A stretch of 64,000 nucleotides of DNA, taken from NCBI GenBank assembly GCA_032622095.1, contig CP136068.1:16287729-16351728 (forward strand), given 5' to 3'. This document shows, piece after piece, positions 61,531 through 64,000 of this stretch. The notes beneath the pieces were generated by a model, which saw only the letters and a list, made by a program, of their open reading frames with translations, made no database searches and was not told the origin of the DNA. Origin of the DNA: Siphonodentalium dalli (taxonomy: Eukaryota; Mollusca; Scaphopoda; Gadilida; Siphonodentaliidae). Position numbers and translations under genes: made by a program. The first letter of the stretch is position 1, and every line of letters starts with the position of its first letter.

Positions 61531-62560
61531 ATAATTAACATTAAGATACATCATTATGTATAATTTGCCTACATACTAATAGCAGGGATTAAAACAATCA
61601 AGCCAGCTAGGGTTGTAAATCACACACAATGACATAATCAGGGTTATGAAGTAAAACAGGCCACCGGTGTGCCTAATGCTGCCTTTGTTAGGGGATTAAC
61701 GCATTGATAAAATACTGCAGTGGAGTCATATAATTAGGACAGCAACATAGATTAAGTGCACAACACTGACCAGATATGGAGGTGAATACAGTTAAGCTCA
61801 AAACAAATAGATTAAATTAGGTTTTGTTATGAAGACAAAATGCATTTATTATTAATGTTATAAAACAATTATTGTTTTAAAATGAATGTATTACTTTTAA
61901 AGATATATTCCGGGAATGTTCAGAAACAACAATAATGTTTATGAATTTTTTTTTTTTTAAATCCAATACATGTACTTGTATTAATTATGTACATATTCTC
62001 ATGATGATATACACATTATTGTAGGTGTATTAAACATATACATATAATAATAACAATAACATATATAAACTAGAGGTCAGATTCCATGGAATCAGATATA
62101 CTTCCATGGTATTCCATCCCATCCCATGTGAGTGTTATGCGTATATGTGTATTCCTCTTAATTCGAATTCATATTGGTGCTTAATGATCCGATGGTGGAC
62201 TTGCATTGACATTTCTAAATACTAAATATACTCCAAAGGTTTATGTCATGATGATTAATGACTGTCTAATGCATCATGGTCCTGACCAACTGAGTCACCA
62301 TTCACCCAGCCAATTAGTTCATTTGTATTCAGTAGGGATACATTTTATGGCTAATTATAACCGCTCCCCTGGATGCCCAAATCCTGTTCAACGGTCACGA
62401 AATTTTGTGTGTCTGATTTTTGAGTAATTGGCATACATGTATATATATCAAAAGGGTGCAAATCATATTAATTTGAGTAATATATTTCACCCGTTAACAA
62501 TGTTACGCGCTACCAGGATTAAACGGTCCACTCTAAAACTTATACAATCGTTCGAAAGTT
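61531..62560. other. Unassigned AT-rich sequence
   Basis: No transposase core or other gene recognised. Short open frames only. A small cluster of 'ccatggaat/ccatcccatc' words lies near 62093-62130. Confidence 0.35.
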
Positions 62561-62639
62561 GCACCTGGATACTTCTGACCACGTCAACAAATTTTTGTCT
62601 CAAAGTTTTATTTTTAAAGTAATTTTCCACATTTGTTTG

Positions 62640-62790
62640 CTGTGGAATTTACCAAGTCTGAACCCACCCGACGCAAACTCTCCGCTGAGCATACATCTTG
62701 GAGGCGTACCTACAGTATACCGACGTACATGCTCCTGCATTAAACTAGATCTTTATTAGCACGTTTGGATTTGGGGCTACAATTAGGTTA
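62640..62790 (+). repeat. Dispersed repeat, copy 1
   Basis: 'tggaatttaccaa', 'aacccaccc', 'ctctccg', 'tacatgct...gcatta' and 'cgtttggatttggg' recur in order at 63340-63515. The two copies bracket the ~130-bp tandem repeats. Confidence 0.65.
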
Positions 62791-62869
62791 GTGATAGACT
62801 ACTTAAGTATAAATATTTATATTATACTAGCAGGGTGACCAGACTTCGTCCTTGCTGTTTTCCCTATTG

Positions 62870-63265
62870 ACAATTTTGAAGGTCAAGGTCAGGTCGGGGA
62901 CTCAATTTGACCCGTGTAAAACAGTCCCACGACAAAATTACCCCTAGGTATCAATTTCATCAAAATCCCGTCGAAAGGCGCGATTTGACATTGAATTGAC
63001 CATTTTAAAGGTCAAGGTCAGGTCGGGGACACAGTTTTACCGGTCCAAAACACTCCCCGGACAAACGTACCCATAGGTATCAAATTTCGTGGAAATCCAT
63101 CCGTTTTACACGATTTGACATTGAATTGACCATTTTTAAAGTCATGACCAGGTCGGGTTTTAAAAACACTCCCCGGACAAAAGTAACCCTAGATATCAAA
63201 TTTCGTCGAAATCCGTCCGGCTGTTTTCCCGGCCATACCTAACAGACAAACAGACAGAAGTCCCA
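62870..63265 (+). repeat. Three-copy tandem repeat, about 130-bp period, rich in AGGTCA
   Basis: 'ggtcaaggtcaggtcgggga' occurs at 62881 and 63010, and a degenerate copy at 63140. Each is followed by 'ccggacaaa', 'taggtatcaaattt' and 'gtgaaatcc'-like words and by 'cgatttgacattgaattgac'. It ends in 'acagacaaacagacag', a type of tail common on non-LTR retroelements and SINEs. Confidence 0.75.
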
Positions 63266-63339
63266 AAATATGTAGTAGATAGCGTTGTCACGAGTAAACC
63301 GATCCATCTGAAAATTCGAAAATGGCACTTTAGATTTTC

Positions 63340-63515
63340 GATGGAATTTACCAAAAGTCTCAACCCACCCCATCTTGCATTCTCCGTTGGGTATGTTACT
63401 TTTAAAGTATAGCGGTCAAGATTTGGGGGGGTGGCTTGAATAGAATATCCAAATGTACCTGCTACGGCATTACCTTGCTCTTTAATTAGCCCGTTTTGGA
63501 TTTGGTGGGAAGAAT
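63340..63515 (+). repeat. Dispersed repeat, copy 2
   Basis: Diverged match of 62640-62790. Confidence 0.65.
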
Positions 63516-63670
63516 AGGTGCATTTTCCCGTTCCCCGTATAGCGGAAAGGGGTATATATAGTCACGCATTTCAATCAGTTTATAATCATATTTAAAGTTT
63601 AAATATATACAGTTATATGCCTATATATTTAATACTAATATATTTTCTTATAAATTAACAGCGCAGTGCG

Positions 63671-63764
63671 TAGCCGAGTGGTGAGAGCGTCAAACCTTCA
63701 GTTTGTGTTTTATTGCGACGTGAGTTCGAATCCCGTCAAATTATCTACTATTTTTTTTTTTTTT
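63671..63764 (+). tRNA. tRNA-like Pol III unit (pseudogene or SINE head)
   Basis: Box A TAGCCGAGTGG (63671-63681) and a near-consensus box B AGTTCGAATCC (63723-63733) are spaced as in a tRNA gene. A run of 14 T at 63751-63764 would terminate Pol III. The box A/B sequences are of the Leu/Ser type. The acceptor stem does not pair, the T stem has a mismatch, and the anticodon loop candidate CCTTCAG lacks the usual T at position 33. A functional tRNA is therefore unlikely; a decayed tRNA or the head of a tRNA-derived SINE is more likely. Confidence 0.55.
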
Positions 63765-64000
63765 AACATGCTTTGGTGTATTTTAATCATCAAATACGAA
63801 TAATACCAAACTAAAGATAATGTAAAGATGCTTTTTATATTCGATAAATAACTAGAATATAAACGTCGATGTGTTATTGAATCGGATATAAAACAATAAA
63901 CACGTGGGTCGGTTTTCGCATATATAACATGAAGCGCGCTTAATGAACGTTCGGTCCGAAGAATATAATGAGTGATTAACAACAACACACAAAGAGTTTG
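63765..64000. other. Unassigned AT-rich sequence
   Basis: Nothing recognised up to the window end. Confidence 0.4.

Noticed and set aside
63671-63764. Functional tRNA gene
   Set aside because: Acceptor stem unpaired, T-stem mismatch, and no T at position 33 of the anticodon loop.

Overview
This is an AT-rich, gene-poor, repeat-dominated stretch of an animal nuclear genome. Evidence for an animal: GT/AG introns around small in-frame exons, remains of piggyBac and hAT transposases, a Pol III-type tRNA-like unit, and many miniature inverted-repeat elements. The mix of tandem arrays built on miniature elements would fit a marine invertebrate, perhaps a bivalve mollusc, but nothing here fixes the species. 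I find no complete intact protein gene.

Layout. 1-1430: diverged tandem repeats, a TA run, and an inverted scrap of the satellite. 1431-26127, resuming at 30242-31390: one large satellite array whose monomer carries a roughly 524-bp TTAA-flanked miniature element. Monomer lengths take the values 662, 857, 905, 1054, 1101, which fit 662 + n x 196 + (0 or 48), and the right half has a 3477-bp higher-order repeat. 26128-30234: two terminal-inverted-repeat elements lying head to tail, inserted into one monomer; removing them restores a monomer of the expected 858 bp. 32906-36474: a disabled piggyBac transposase between two oppositely oriented TTAA miniature elements related to the satellite. 38-50 kb: several unrelated tandem repeats (151, ~240, 461 and 327 bp) and several foldback elements, including a nest of three elements at 43-46 kb.

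50964-55579 holds the most interesting sequence: three tandem copies of a two-exon cassette on the + strand (a 128/140-nt exon plus a 25-nt microexon). Each copy adds 51 or 55 codons in frame. Copies B and C carry two YxxL motifs exactly 10 residues apart, an ITAM-like spacing, plus a third tyrosine. This looks like part of the cytoplasmic tail of a multi-tyrosine signalling receptor that grew by exon-cassette duplication; the rest of the gene is not visible.

55914-56451 is a second copy of the G-run-ended element seen at 43867, each with a perfect 7-bp target duplication. 56972-60440 is a GC-rich ~180-bp repeat in two opposed arrays. 60460-61508 is the 3' part of a hAT element, broken by another TTAA miniature element. 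62640-63515 contains ~130-bp tandem repeats rich in AGGTCA half-sites, and 63671-63764 a tRNA-like Pol III unit.
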